This document shows, piece by piece, positions 52,046-61,411 of a stretch of 64,000 nucleotides of DNA. Under the pieces are notes generated by a model. That model was given only the letters and a program-made list of their open reading frames with translations. It searched no databases and was not told the origin of the DNA. Both the position numbers and the translations under genes were made by a program. The stretch is from the NCBI GenBank assembly GCA_044326545.1, contig JBIRBM010000003.1, positions 131,041 through 195,040 of the forward strand, read 5' to 3'. This DNA comes from JANWJE01 sp044326545 (lineage in GTDB: Bacteria > Chlamydiota > Chlamydiia > Chlamydiales > Parachlamydiaceae). Position 1 is the stretch's first letter; every line of letters begins with the position of its first letter.

Positions 52046-53614
52046 TCAGCCCCCTTTATCCCCTTTGAGTTTTTGGACTTTATTTTTAGCGCGAAGATCT
52101 TTAGGATCAGCCTCGAATGCCTTTTCATACCAAATGAGGGCTTGAGCTCCATTCCCCTCTTTTTCCATCATTTTTCCTAAATTAAACATCGCTCGTCCAT
52201 GTCCACCTGCGGCTGCCCGTTCAAGATAATCTTGGGCTTTAACTTTATCAACTTGTTGCCCACCCAATCCCTGTAAAAAAAAGAGACCGAGGCTCGTAAA
52301 ACTTTTAAAGTATCCTTGCTCTGAAGATCTTAGATAAAATTGATAAGCTCTTGCCATCTCACCGGCCTTTTCTGCAGCAACTCCTAGCTCATAGTCCTCT
52401 TGTCCAAAGCAAAAGAGAGAGTCATCAAAAGAATGTAAAACTTGCGCAACTTGAGACGCTGTTGGTCGATTAAGAGGGTGAGTCGACCAGCAAGCAGTGA
52501 TCAGTTCTCGGCATGAAGGAGGAATATCTCTTGACATCACTTCCCGCTCTCCTCGCTGTACTTTTTGCATCACTTGAACAACAGAAACATTTTCAAAGGG
52601 AGAACGGCCTGTGACTAAACTCCAAATTAACATTCCGAAACTGTAGATATCGCTGGCGCGTGTTAAAGCTTCCCGATTTAGCCAACTTTCCGGAGCTTGC
52701 CAAGCCGCTTCGTCACTTGTTTTTTTAAGGGTGGCAATACCCGGATTGATAGATTTGGCTAAGCTAAAATCTTTCCATTTCGCTCTATTGTGTTCGTTAA
52801 CACCGACATGTCTTGGGTGAATATCACCAAGGATGATCTCCTGTCGGTGCAAATAAGCAAGTGCGCAAGAGAGGTCTTTTGCCATTTGTAAGCGATCGGA
52901 AAAAGCTAGCGAAGAGAGGCTCATCGTTAACTCCCCTTTTTCCATAATTTCGGTCAGCAGACAAACCTTTTCCGGCCCTAAACAGGCCCCATAAAACTCA
53001 ACAATCGCGCTGTGATGTAAACGACTCATCACGTGAGCTTCTCTTGTTAATTGTAATCGATCAACCTCTGTTGCAATACCATCCAAACATTTAATCCACA
53101 CTCGCCGCTCTTGCCAAACTCCTTGATAGAGAGATCCACAATCATCGTCCTTAATTTTTTGCTCAAATACAATATCATCTAGATTCAAGATGAGAGTGTC
53201 AGGTAAAAAGAGGGAAGCTTTGCCTTCATCGGGACGATCTTGATTCTCGCCTATCAGTTGCTGTGCACTCAAACCGACATTCAGAGAAACCAAACACTCC
53301 TGAATGCTTTTCCTGCATTCATCTATCCGTGTTTGATTTTTACCTGCATTGAGAAAACCCATCATAGAGCTCATTTGAACAATCTCTTGGACAACTCCAC
53401 TCGTCTCTTGAATGCGTGATTGAAGCTCTGTAAGAGCTTGTATGAAATTTTGAGTCTTCGGTAAGTCGGCCAATCCTTCTAATGTAGAGACAGTGGCTTG
53501 AACAGTTTTTCCCAACGTCTCGAGTTGTTTTTGATTCCGTTTGGCTAATTGAACTTGAGAATGAATCGCCCGGCCAATCCCCACAATATCTTTTATGACA
53601 CCTAATGGACTCAT
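52046..53614 (-). CDS. Ser/Thr (pseudo)kinase with N-terminal helical bundle and C-terminal Sel1 repeats
   Basis: 522 residues. Residues 1-120 are helical (VIKDIVGIGRAIHSQVQLAK, LETLGKTVQATVSTLEGL, FIQALTELQSRIQETSGVV) like the HeLo/MLKL-type four-helix bundle. Residues about 145-400 are a protein kinase domain: Lys175 (VWIKCL), Glu192, catalytic loop LGDIHPRHV (Asp264; the usual Asn is His269), metal loop KDFSLAKS (DFS, not DFG), WQAPES and DIYSFGMLIW. The Gly-rich loop is degenerate. Residues 415-510 hold about two to three Sel1 units (AYQFYLRSSEQGYFKSFTSL, AQDYLERAAAGGHGRAMFNL, ALIWYEKAFEADP). Same strand as the export cluster, 127 bases downstream. Confidence 0.88.
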   Translation of the reverse strand: MSPLGVIKDIVGIGRAIHSQVQLAKRNQKQLETLGKTVQATVSTLEGLADLPKTQNFIQALTELQSRIQETSGVVQEIVQMSSMMGFLNAGKNQTRIDECRKSIQECLVSLNVGLSAQQLIGENQDRPDEGKASLFLPDTLILNLDDIVFEQKIKDDDCGSLYQGVWQERRVWIKCLDGIATEVDRLQLTREAHVMSRLHHSAIVEFYGACLGPEKVCLLTEIMEKGELTMSLSSLAFSDRLQMAKDLSCALAYLHRQEIILGDIHPRHVGVNEHNRAKWKDFSLAKSINPGIATLKKTSDEAAWQAPESWLNREALTRASDIYSFGMLIWSLVTGRSPFENVSVVQVMQKVQRGEREVMSRDIPPSCRELITACWSTHPLNRPTASQVAQVLHSFDDSLFCFGQEDYELGVAAEKAGEMARAYQFYLRSSEQGYFKSFTSLGLFFLQGLGGQQVDKVKAQDYLERAAAGGHGRAMFNLGKMMEKEGNGAQALIWYEKAFEADPKDLRAKNKVQKLKGDKGG

Positions 53615-53741
53615 CGCCTAATTCCTTATAAAATTGTTTATTGATTTAATTTAAATGGATGGATAAAATCAATTTATTCGATCTTGTTTGAGTAAATAAA
53701 TTAACATAAATTTAAAGTAAAGATCAATAACTGATTGATTG

Positions 53742-55037
53742 TCATAAAAAAGGATGGATGTTTTTCTTGATCCACCAGACAGGAATAATGAAAAGATAGG
53801 GATGCACGTCATCGACAACTCCTTTAAATGAACATAGCGTACCACTCGATAATTGAATAGGAGCTCCTTTTTGCGACGTCCAGCGATAGCCGCTGATTGT
53901 GCTAGGATCGAGTTGCGGCTTAATCAAGACTTCGACAACAGCGTCGCGATCTTGCAAAACATAATGATTAAGAGCTACATTATGATTGATGTGGCGGCTT
54001 AAATTTTCTGGGGTGATGGCATAAGGGGAAATGCTTGCAATATTCCCTAAAATCGCTCCATATTCCCCCGATTTCACCCCTTTAATCTCAATCATGACCT
54101 CATCATTTATTTTGAGTTTTCTCCCCTCCTCCAAGGGAAGATAGCCATAAAAGACTTTATTTTCTCTTTCCTCTCCCCCTAACTCCACTGTTGCAATAGA
54201 GTTTCCCTCTACAATGACTTGGTTAGGTTGGATCAGCCATTCAGTTAGGAAGCCGTTAAACGGACTGTAAATCTTTTGATGGCTAAGTTGAATGTCAACT
54301 CGTTTTTTTGCTTGTTCGACATCGAGCTGTTCATGCTTTAGGGCTTGAATCTCCTCTTCCCTGTCCCTTTTTTTTAAGAGGAAATGAAATTGCAAAAGAG
54401 CCGCTTTTGCTTTTTCTACATCGATCTCTTTATCCCAAAGTAAATCTTTCGTCTCCTGTAAATTGTCTGAATCCAATAATCCAAGGCGGGTTAACTCTTC
54501 TTTCTTTGCCACCTCATCTCTTAATGCTGCAATCTCAGTTTCAAGAATCTGCATTTTATATTTAACACCATGAATTCCCTGAACAAGCTCTTTTTCCTTG
54601 GCTTCTCTTTCTCTCTCTATCTCCTTCTCTAATTCACTGATCCGTTTTTGAACATGTTCAAGCCGCTCGTTGATCATGGTCTGATGAAGCTCCATTTCAC
54701 GATTGTACAGAACGGCAATCAGATCGCCTTGTTGCACAACATCTCCCATCTGAAATTTGAGCTCTTTTACAATGCCATTAACAGAGGATTCTATTGTTGA
54801 TAATCCCCCTTGGTTCATCACAACAGCAACACCTTGGACCTCAATGGGAATTGTTCCAAAGAAAAACCACCCAATGGCACTGATCAAAAGAAGGGCCAAC
54901 ACTCCTTTGATCGCTCCTGTTTTATATTGAAAAGGAAAAAAATGATGTTCAAAATCATTTGCACCTGAATAAGTCTCTACAGCTTCAGATCGATAAATCG
55001 ATTCATCCTCTTCTGTTGATTCCATTTTTCTCACCAT
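53742..55037 (-). CDS. HlyD-type periplasmic adaptor (second adaptor of export cluster)
   Basis: 431 residues. One N-terminal membrane helix (VLALLLISAIGWFFFGTIPIEV), a first lipoyl half (GIVKELKFQMGDVVQQGDLIAVL), a long coiled-coil hairpin (residues about 120-250), the second half IYSPFNGFLTEWLIQPNQVIVEGN, and a beta-barrel end. This is a membrane-fusion protein joining an inner-membrane ABC exporter to an outer-membrane channel. Its start overlaps the end of the ABC gene at 55003; ATGs at 55037 or 55025 are possible. It differs from the other adaptor of the cluster (59524). Confidence 0.85.
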   Translation of the reverse strand: MVRKMESTEEDESIYRSEAVETYSGANDFEHHFFPFQYKTGAIKGVLALLLISAIGWFFFGTIPIEVQGVAVVMNQGGLSTIESSVNGIVKELKFQMGDVVQQGDLIAVLYNREMELHQTMINERLEHVQKRISELEKEIEREREAKEKELVQGIHGVKYKMQILETEIAALRDEVAKKEELTRLGLLDSDNLQETKDLLWDKEIDVEKAKAALLQFHFLLKKRDREEEIQALKHEQLDVEQAKKRVDIQLSHQKIYSPFNGFLTEWLIQPNQVIVEGNSIATVELGGEERENKVFYGYLPLEEGRKLKINDEVMIEIKGVKSGEYGAILGNIASISPYAITPENLSRHINHNVALNHYVLQDRDAVVEVLIKPQLDPSTISGYRWTSQKGAPIQLSSGTLCSFKGVVDDVHPYLFIIPVWWIKKNIHPFL

Positions 55038-57285
55038 TTATCATAATTGAAGAGTTTGATTTCAAAAGCAAATCAGAAAAAATGCCAGGCTTATGCGCCA
55101 AGGCGTCAAAGGTTCCCGATTCTGCAATTTTCCCTTGATGGATCACGTAGATCCGATCAACATACCGAATGGTGTCTAACCGCTGGGCGACGATAATTTG
55201 GGTCATAGGCAAATGTCTAAGATGTCTATCGACAATGCTTTGTTTGTGGTTGTCTAAAGAGCTGGTTGCTTCATCTAAAATGAGAATGCTTGGATTTCCT
55301 AAAATAGCTCTTGCGAGCAATATCAGCTGTCTTTGCCCTCCAGAAAATGAGAGTCCTCTATTTGTGATAAGAGTGTTGATCCCCATCGGAAGGTCTTCAA
55401 TCAACCACTCCGCTCCAATCAAATGAAGCGTTTGGATCACCTCGTCTCTCTCATACTTGCGACCACACCTCACATTTTCCAAAAGAGTTCCATCGAATAA
55501 GGCTCCCGATTGCAAAACAACGCCAAGTTGTCTGCGAAGCGCCTGTAAATTCAATCCCCTCATATCCTGTTGGTCATAATAGATGGATCCTCGATCAGCC
55601 TTTTCAAACCCAAGAAGCAATTTTAACAGAGTGGTTTTTCCGGCCCCCGATTCCCCAACAAAGGCAACTTTTTCACCCGGTTGTATGATCAGCGAAATAT
55701 CGTCAAGAATGGGTGGAAGGGATTGTTGATACCGGAATGTGAGGTGTTGGATTCTCACTTCACCCTTTAATAATTCAGGACGTGGTTTTATAGAACTCTC
55801 TTCTGGCTGAGCCTCTGAGAAAGACTTTGTTTTTTCCCAAAGAGGGATGACACCAGCAATGTGTAAAAGAGTGCTGCCCAATTCCGTTAAGGAATGGCTC
55901 AACAGATTAAATATTGACAGAAAGGCCATAAACCCGCCAATGGTCAAAGAAGATCCTGAAAACCCTGCTGCAGAGTGCTCGTCAATAAAGAGAAGAACAA
56001 TAAAAAGATACAAAACCCACGTACTTGCATTCGACCAAAAGACATTAAAAACAGCTGATTTTAAGTTAAGAAATAGAATGTGAAGATCCATTTTTGCCAT
56101 CTGGCTAAATGAGCGCTCCCATCGATTGAACATTCTCGCTTCAGCCCCTGCTAATCGCACTTTGGTTAAAGCTTGAACAATTTCAAGCATTTTATTGCTT
56201 GCTTGAATTTGTTTTTCTAACAGTTGGCGTCCATATTGAATGGCGAAATAAACAGGGAGCGCAATGGCTAATATTTCAATTGTTAAAAGAGACAAAGCGA
56301 TCAACGACAGAGTCCAACTGTAATAAAGCATGAGGCAAACATAAAAAAGTCCAAAAAAGGCATTAAATATCACTTCTATTGCATGACTGACTAACAGCTT
56401 ACGTATAGACGCAATAGCCCCTGTAAAAGTAAAAAGATCATAAAGATTGTGACGCCTAAAAAAAGAGAGGGGAAGCTGTATGAGTCTTTGCCAAACCGCC
56501 ATCTCTAAATCGTGATCGCTCAAGCTTTCAATCCGCAAAATCATCGCTTCCCGTCCGAAATTAAAAATCAGTGTCGAAAATGCAATTAAACCCGCTCCAA
56601 AAGCTAATTGCCATAATTGATGTTCGTTGCGATTAGGAATCATTTCGTCAAATAAAAAGCTTGTAAAAATGGGAAAGCTTAAGTTAGCAAGAGTCGTGCA
56701 TAAAACCAAAAAGAGAAACGTGATCCATTCTCGACTGCGCGACCCTATCATAAAATCCCAGATAGTGCGAGCTGTTAAAGTCGGCTCTTTAAATTGACGG
56801 TAGAATTGATAGCCATATGAGGAAAATTCAATCGCATTCATTTGATTAAGTGTGGTGGAAACGCCATTAGAAGGGTTGAAAAATAAAGGTTTTGTCCCAT
56901 GTGCAGAAATCACCGCAACGGGAATCTCCTCTTTTCCATAAAAGCTGACAAAAGGGTAAGATTGATGTTTCCACCAATTGCCTAACAGGCTAATGCGCCG
57001 ATAATAGATGCGGGAATTCATGCATAATTGCTCCACATTTTGCTCTTTCGATTCTTCTGTTGTTTTTGATCGAATAAATGTTAAGTTAAGAGAGTCGCCA
57101 ACTTTTTGACAGGCATGAAAAAGAAGGTCCTCATTTGGAATCGATTGAAGAGAGCTGCCTTCAGGATTGAGGATTGTTTGTAGATCGGCAAGCGATTGAG
57201 CGAGCAAAACACGATCAGATTGAATGTGAAGCGTTGGAATACTTTCTTGCACGTTCTTTTTCTCACTTCCCTTATCAACCTTCAT
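55003..57285 (-). CDS. NHLM-type ABC transporter ATP-binding/permease subunit (no peptidase)
   Basis: 760 residues. The first 170 form a soluble N-terminal domain (IPTLHIQSDRVLLAQSL, YYRRISLLGNWWKHQSYPFVSFYG) in the position where NHLM ABC2 subunits have a degenerate cyclic-nucleotide-binding-like domain. Then six membrane helices (about 190-460) and an NBD: Walker A GESGAGKTT (near 540), Q-loop VVLQSGALF, signature LSFSGGQRQ, Walker B ILILDEATSSLD. The H-loop reads IVAQRLDTIR, where His is expected. Its ATG overlaps the C39 ABC gene stop (ATGA); the pair probably forms a heterodimer. Confidence 0.88.
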   Translation of the reverse strand: MKVDKGSEKKNVQESIPTLHIQSDRVLLAQSLADLQTILNPEGSSLQSIPNEDLLFHACQKVGDSLNLTFIRSKTTEESKEQNVEQLCMNSRIYYRRISLLGNWWKHQSYPFVSFYGKEEIPVAVISAHGTKPLFFNPSNGVSTTLNQMNAIEFSSYGYQFYRQFKEPTLTARTIWDFMIGSRSREWITFLFLVLCTTLANLSFPIFTSFLFDEMIPNRNEHQLWQLAFGAGLIAFSTLIFNFGREAMILRIESLSDHDLEMAVWQRLIQLPLSFFRRHNLYDLFTFTGAIASIRKLLVSHAIEVIFNAFFGLFYVCLMLYYSWTLSLIALSLLTIEILAIALPVYFAIQYGRQLLEKQIQASNKMLEIVQALTKVRLAGAEARMFNRWERSFSQMAKMDLHILFLNLKSAVFNVFWSNASTWVLYLFIVLLFIDEHSAAGFSGSSLTIGGFMAFLSIFNLLSHSLTELGSTLLHIAGVIPLWEKTKSFSEAQPEESSIKPRPELLKGEVRIQHLTFRYQQSLPPILDDISLIIQPGEKVAFVGESGAGKTTLLKLLLGFEKADRGSIYYDQQDMRGLNLQALRRQLGVVLQSGALFDGTLLENVRCGRKYERDEVIQTLHLIGAEWLIEDLPMGINTLITNRGLSFSGGQRQLILLARAILGNPSILILDEATSSLDNHKQSIVDRHLRHLPMTQIIVAQRLDTIRYVDRIYVIHQGKIAESGTFDALAHKPGIFSDLLLKSNSSIMINGEKNGINRRG

Positions 57286-59507
57286 AGATCCCCTCCAATC
57301 GTTTCAATCGATTCCGCACGATTGACTAATGATTGGTAAATCCCCGGTTTTTTTATTAAGTCTTCATGCCTCCCTTTTTCGACAATCTCTCCTTGATCCA
57401 TCACTAAAATGCAATCACAGTCAACAATTGTCTTTAAACGATGGGTGATGATCAAAGATGTCACAGCCCTTTTGCGAATATTTTCGAAAATTCTTCTCTC
57501 CGTTATGGCATCAAGGGCACTTGTGGCTTCATCCAAAATTAAAATGGCGGGTTTACGGCAGAGCACAGCCGCAATTTCCAATCGTTGCCGCTGCCCTCCG
57601 CTAAAATTTCCCCCCTCTCTTTCGACAAGCGATTGATACCCTCCGGGGCGTTTCATAATCTCGTCGTGAATACAAGCATCCCGGGCGGCATCAATCATAT
57701 CTTGGGTGCTTGAGTTGGGATTCATTAACGTGATGTTTTGCTCAACGGAATCTTCGAATAAATAAGAGGTTTGTTCTACTACACCAATCGACTGAGTCAA
57801 AGCTTCCCTAGGGTAATCTAAATACGATACCTGATCAAAAAGGATGTCGCCATTTTTAGGGGTTAAAAGCCCCCCAATCAATTTAATCAGTGTCGACTTA
57901 CCAGAACCTGAAGGACCGACAAGCGCAACAGTTGTTCCTGGATTGATCTTTAAATGAATTTTTTTTAGAAGAGGAGAATCAAGAGGCCCATAAGCAAAGG
58001 ATAGATTTTTTACCTCTATCTCTCCCTTTAAAGCGGGGATATTCGCTAACTCTCCTTGAAGAATCGCTCGATTATCCAACAAAGGGTCTTCTTGGTGCCG
58101 CATCACATCGTCTATTCGAAGCAGATTAATCCGAAGAAGTTGCATGGTTTGATTGAGATTAACAAGCGTCATAGCAGGTGTGCTGAACTGATTAAATAGC
58201 ATTTGGAGGGCGACAAATTCTCCAACTGTCATCTCCCCTCGAATGATTCGCAAAGCACCTAATATTAACACTGCCATCGATCCAACTGTTGAAAAAAAAG
58301 GGGAGACAGTCCCCAAAATCAGATCGGTGTAAGACATCTTTTGCAAGGTATCCAAAGACTTTGCATAAACGCCTCCATATTGACTGACAAATTGATACTC
58401 ACCACCAACGGCTTTTACCGATTCAATCGATTCCAATCCATTGAGTGTAAAGGAGCTTAAGCGCCCTTGAATTTGCCGATAATTGGCATAAGCATCCTCT
58501 CTTGATCGATATAATCTCCTCATCAAAAGTAAGTGAATGAAAACAACACCGATTGCGATGAATGTGATTGTGACGTCATAAAAAAACATCACACAAGCAA
58601 ACATTGCAGCGATGACCATATTGATCAAGGTTGGGAGAAGCTCTGACACCCAAGCGTGTGCCACTTGCTCATTTAATGCAAAGCGGCTGGCAATCTCACC
58701 GCCAAAGCGCTGTAAAAAAAATAAAATAGGGAGCCGAAGAGTATGCCATACAAATTGACTTGATAAAAGAGTGGTCAGTTTCAAGGAGAAACGGACAAAG
58801 ATCCATTGCTGTAAAAAAGTCATTACAGTCAGAAGCAAGATGCTAAAAGCCAAGGAGATTAGGAGACCCGTACTCCAAGATTGAATATTCTCAATCAGGA
58901 TATAATCGATAAATAATTGGCTTAACACAGTCAGCGATAGAAGAGGAATCACAATTAAAAGACTGGTGAGGACGCTAAAAATCAAAGGACCTTTAAAAAA
59001 TTTAAAGCGGTTCCATAGTAAAGGAAGCCATTTTTTTTCTTCCTCCATCGGAACTTGCTTAAATTTTTCTGAGGGTGAAAATGTGAGGATAATTCCAGTA
59101 AATGAATGATTGAGCTCTTCATAAGAAATTGTCCTGGGACCACTTTCGGGATCATTAATAAATACCACATTTTTTTTAAAGCCTTCGATCACGATAAAAT
59201 GATCAAAATTCCAAAAAGCAATCAGAGGTAAAGGAGCTTGATACAGATCTTTTAAGTCGGCGCTAAACCCTTCAGCATTGAGTCCATAATACTCGGCTGC
59301 TTGAAGAATTTTAAAGGCATTGCTTCCATCCCTAGAAACAGAACACATGAGGCGGACTTCTTCAAGAGGCACAAATGAACCATAATATCCCAATATGATC
59401 CTTAAAGCGGCAGCGCCGCATTCTGCTGCCTCCATCTGAATCACCGTTGGCGTTCGATATCTCTTATAACACGATTTTTCCGGCCTTGGAATAGAATCGA
59501 GATTCAT
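57282..59507 (-). CDS. Peptidase-containing ABC transporter (C39 leader peptidase), NHLM ABC1 type
   Basis: 741 residues. The N-terminal C39 peptidase cleaves leader peptides after double glycine: TPTVIQMEAAECGAAALRII (Cys30, with Gln24 for the oxyanion hole), FDHFIVIEG (His103), INDPESGPR (Asp119). Six membrane helices follow (about 165-430). NBD: Walker A GPSGSGKST (near 530), signature GGNFSGGQRQ, Walker B ILILDEATSALD, H-loop ITHRLKTI. The arrangement and motifs, including MEAAECGAA and the ISYEELNHSFTGIILTFSPS segment, are as in NHLM bacteriocin-type exporters. It follows the first HlyD gene by 16 bases. Confidence 0.92.
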   Translation of the reverse strand: MNLDSIPRPEKSCYKRYRTPTVIQMEAAECGAAALRIILGYYGSFVPLEEVRLMCSVSRDGSNAFKILQAAEYYGLNAEGFSADLKDLYQAPLPLIAFWNFDHFIVIEGFKKNVVFINDPESGPRTISYEELNHSFTGIILTFSPSEKFKQVPMEEEKKWLPLLWNRFKFFKGPLIFSVLTSLLIVIPLLSLTVLSQLFIDYILIENIQSWSTGLLISLAFSILLLTVMTFLQQWIFVRFSLKLTTLLSSQFVWHTLRLPILFFLQRFGGEIASRFALNEQVAHAWVSELLPTLINMVIAAMFACVMFFYDVTITFIAIGVVFIHLLLMRRLYRSREDAYANYRQIQGRLSSFTLNGLESIESVKAVGGEYQFVSQYGGVYAKSLDTLQKMSYTDLILGTVSPFFSTVGSMAVLILGALRIIRGEMTVGEFVALQMLFNQFSTPAMTLVNLNQTMQLLRINLLRIDDVMRHQEDPLLDNRAILQGELANIPALKGEIEVKNLSFAYGPLDSPLLKKIHLKINPGTTVALVGPSGSGKSTLIKLIGGLLTPKNGDILFDQVSYLDYPREALTQSIGVVEQTSYLFEDSVEQNITLMNPNSSTQDMIDAARDACIHDEIMKRPGGYQSLVEREGGNFSGGQRQRLEIAAVLCRKPAILILDEATSALDAITERRIFENIRKRAVTSLIITHRLKTIVDCDCILVMDQGEIVEKGRHEDLIKKPGIYQSLVNRAESIETIGGDL

Positions 59508-59523
59508 TCTTTATCCCTTTTTC

Positions 59524-60765
59524 TCATAGCGAAACTCCAAGCGGTTTGTTTTTAACTCTTCTCCTAGGGATTAAGTAATCAATCGGATGGATTTTTTCTA
59601 TAGTAACAGTGACTTTGCCGACAAGTCCAGGGGTTAGCTTGAGAGGAGGGACTTCCATCGAAGTCCAAGAAAATTTGGTTGAGTCTTGTGGATCAAGAAT
59701 GGGTTGCGCAATCACTTGTATAACAGGTTGCTGCTTTGATAAAAAGCGTGCCAAATCACGATTTTGGATCTGATTTAGCATTGCTTTTTCGGAAATGGCC
59801 CATTCGGATACCGTCTTGACTTGGCTTAAGACAACACCATATTCTTTTTTGTTGACGATTGGAAGCTCCATTGACATGACGCTTTCTTTTTGAATCTGTT
59901 TTCCTACTTGAGCAGGAAAAAAACCATAAAACATCAAGGATTGATCAGGTGAAATTAATTCAATCTTGCATAATGGAATCCCCTCTCTGACAATCTGTCC
60001 AAGATTCACTAAAACGTCTAATACTCTTCCATCAAATTGACTGTAAATTTTATTCTGACTCATCAATAGCTCGTTCATTCGCACCTCCTCTTCAATCCTA
60101 AACAACTCCCCTTCTTTTAATTTCAATTCTTGGGATCGATAACTCTGAGCAAGTTGAAACTCTATGTCTAACATCTCCTTTTTTGTCTCTTCTAAGGAAA
60201 TTTTTCCTTGAGACATTTGCCTTTCTGATTCTTGTAAGACATTTCGAATAATCAACCCTTCATTGAAAAGGGCCTCTTTTTTTCTATACTCAAAAGTCAG
60301 AAAGCTCAATTTTTCCTCGATGGTTTTGATCTGAATTTGCAATGCGTCCAACTGGGCTCGTAAAAAAAGATCAAAAGCCTCTTTCTCTATTTCCACTTGA
60401 TGGCGCAGATGATGAAGTTCTTTAAGAAGATTTTCCTTCTTGATTTGATTTGTTTTAAGGAGCATCTCACCCGAGGCATCATGAATGGATGCCACTAACA
60501 TCCCTTTTTGCACATAATCGCCGGGTTTAACCTCAATTGACGTGATGACCCCTTTTCCGGAACTCTCAATCGAGCAAAGTCCATCTTGAGTCAGAATCAT
60601 TCCTTGCCCTTCGACATTGATTGTTAACGTCCCGAAAATCGACCAAATCAAGACCGCGACATTCAATATCACCATGATTGACAGCGACAACCACGCTTTT
60701 TTAGGAACAGTCCGTTCAGCGATTCGAAGCAATTCATCCTCAACCGTTTTTTTTCGATTGCTCAC
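59524..60765 (-). CDS. HlyD-type secretion protein, NHLM type (first adaptor)
   Basis: 413 residues. The open frame starts at a TTG (60786), but a GTG at 60763-60765 has GGGGGA at good distance and overlaps the upstream stop (GTGA), so I chose it. One N-terminal helix (AWLSLSIMVILNVAVLIWSIFG), lipoyl half (GVITSIEVKPGDYVQKGMLVASI), coiled-coil hairpin (about 100-230), IYSQFDGRVLDVLVNLGQIVREG, and a beta-barrel C-terminus. It should link the inner-membrane ABC subunits to an outer-membrane channel. Confidence 0.88.
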   Translation of the reverse strand: MSNRKKTVEDELLRIAERTVPKKAWLSLSIMVILNVAVLIWSIFGTLTINVEGQGMILTQDGLCSIESSGKGVITSIEVKPGDYVQKGMLVASIHDASGEMLLKTNQIKKENLLKELHHLRHQVEIEKEAFDLFLRAQLDALQIQIKTIEEKLSFLTFEYRKKEALFNEGLIIRNVLQESERQMSQGKISLEETKKEMLDIEFQLAQSYRSQELKLKEGELFRIEEEVRMNELLMSQNKIYSQFDGRVLDVLVNLGQIVREGIPLCKIELISPDQSLMFYGFFPAQVGKQIQKESVMSMELPIVNKKEYGVVLSQVKTVSEWAISEKAMLNQIQNRDLARFLSKQQPVIQVIAQPILDPQDSTKFSWTSMEVPPLKLTPGLVGKVTVTIEKIHPIDYLIPRRRVKNKPLGVSL

Positions 60766-61166
60766 TCTTTTTCCCCCTCTCCACAATCACTGGATAAAGA
60801 GCTTTTTCTTTCAACATCAAATGGAACAGAGATGACATCTTCAACAAAAAATTGGTCAGAGAGCTGAGAGGATGACAATTGGATTAAAGTTCCTGTTAAA
60901 GACCGAATGTTTGCAATATCAAAAGGGGCAGAAGAACTTTGCGCGATTCCTTTTTGAATCTCTATATGATAAAGAAAAATTTTAATAGAAGGGTGCTGTA
61001 ATAAATTTTGATAAATCGCTTCTCTTACACTTATAGCGATTGTAGAGTCTTTTTTTTGTTCATCACAATTGGCTGTGAATAAACAACAGGTGATAAAAAA
61101 AAGAGACAAGAAAAGAAGCGAGAGGCAAAAACATGTCGATTGTCTCCTGTATCTCATAAGGTCCAT
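60762..61166 (-). CDS. Short outer-membrane-factor-like protein (TolC N-terminal segment), probably truncated
   Basis: 134 residues. A signal peptide (CFCLSLLFLSLFFITCCLFT) is followed by SVREAIYQNLLQHPSIKIFL and IEIQKGIAQSSSAPFD, very like the start of TolC-family proteins (EAI--AL-NNP--, KG-AQ-S-APFD). The remaining roughly 300 residues of a channel protein are absent, and the rest (LIQLSSSQLSDQFFVEDVIS) is not recognisable. Its stop overlaps the HlyD start, so it lies at the head of the operon in frame with translation. Either it is a degenerate channel or a small adapted exported protein. Confidence 0.6.
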   Translation of the reverse strand: MDLMRYRRQSTCFCLSLLFLSLFFITCCLFTANCDEQKKDSTIAISVREAIYQNLLQHPSIKIFLYHIEIQKGIAQSSSAPFDIANIRSLTGTLIQLSSSQLSDQFFVEDVISVPFDVERKSSLSSDCGEGEKE

Positions 61167-61411
61167 TTTCTACGAATCGATCCTATCTCAGATGAACGAA
61201 TGGGAAGTGATGCTATTTTTAAATAGACTCATTCAATTTAAGAATTCACCTTATGCACCAACAAAGCGATTTGAGCTGAAACGAACGTTTTTTTTCCTAA
61301 AATGAGTTAAGAAGAAAGCCTCATGTTTTCAGTCGGACGGCTGGTACGCGGGGCTAGTTTAAAATTTAATCTATCTAAAAGCAATACATATTTCACAAGC
61401 AAAATGTAGAT

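Noticed and set aside
15018..61260. CRISPR array suggested by recurring short repeats
   Set aside because: Copies are thousands of bases apart, inverted-repeat shaped and without regular spacers; no cas genes.
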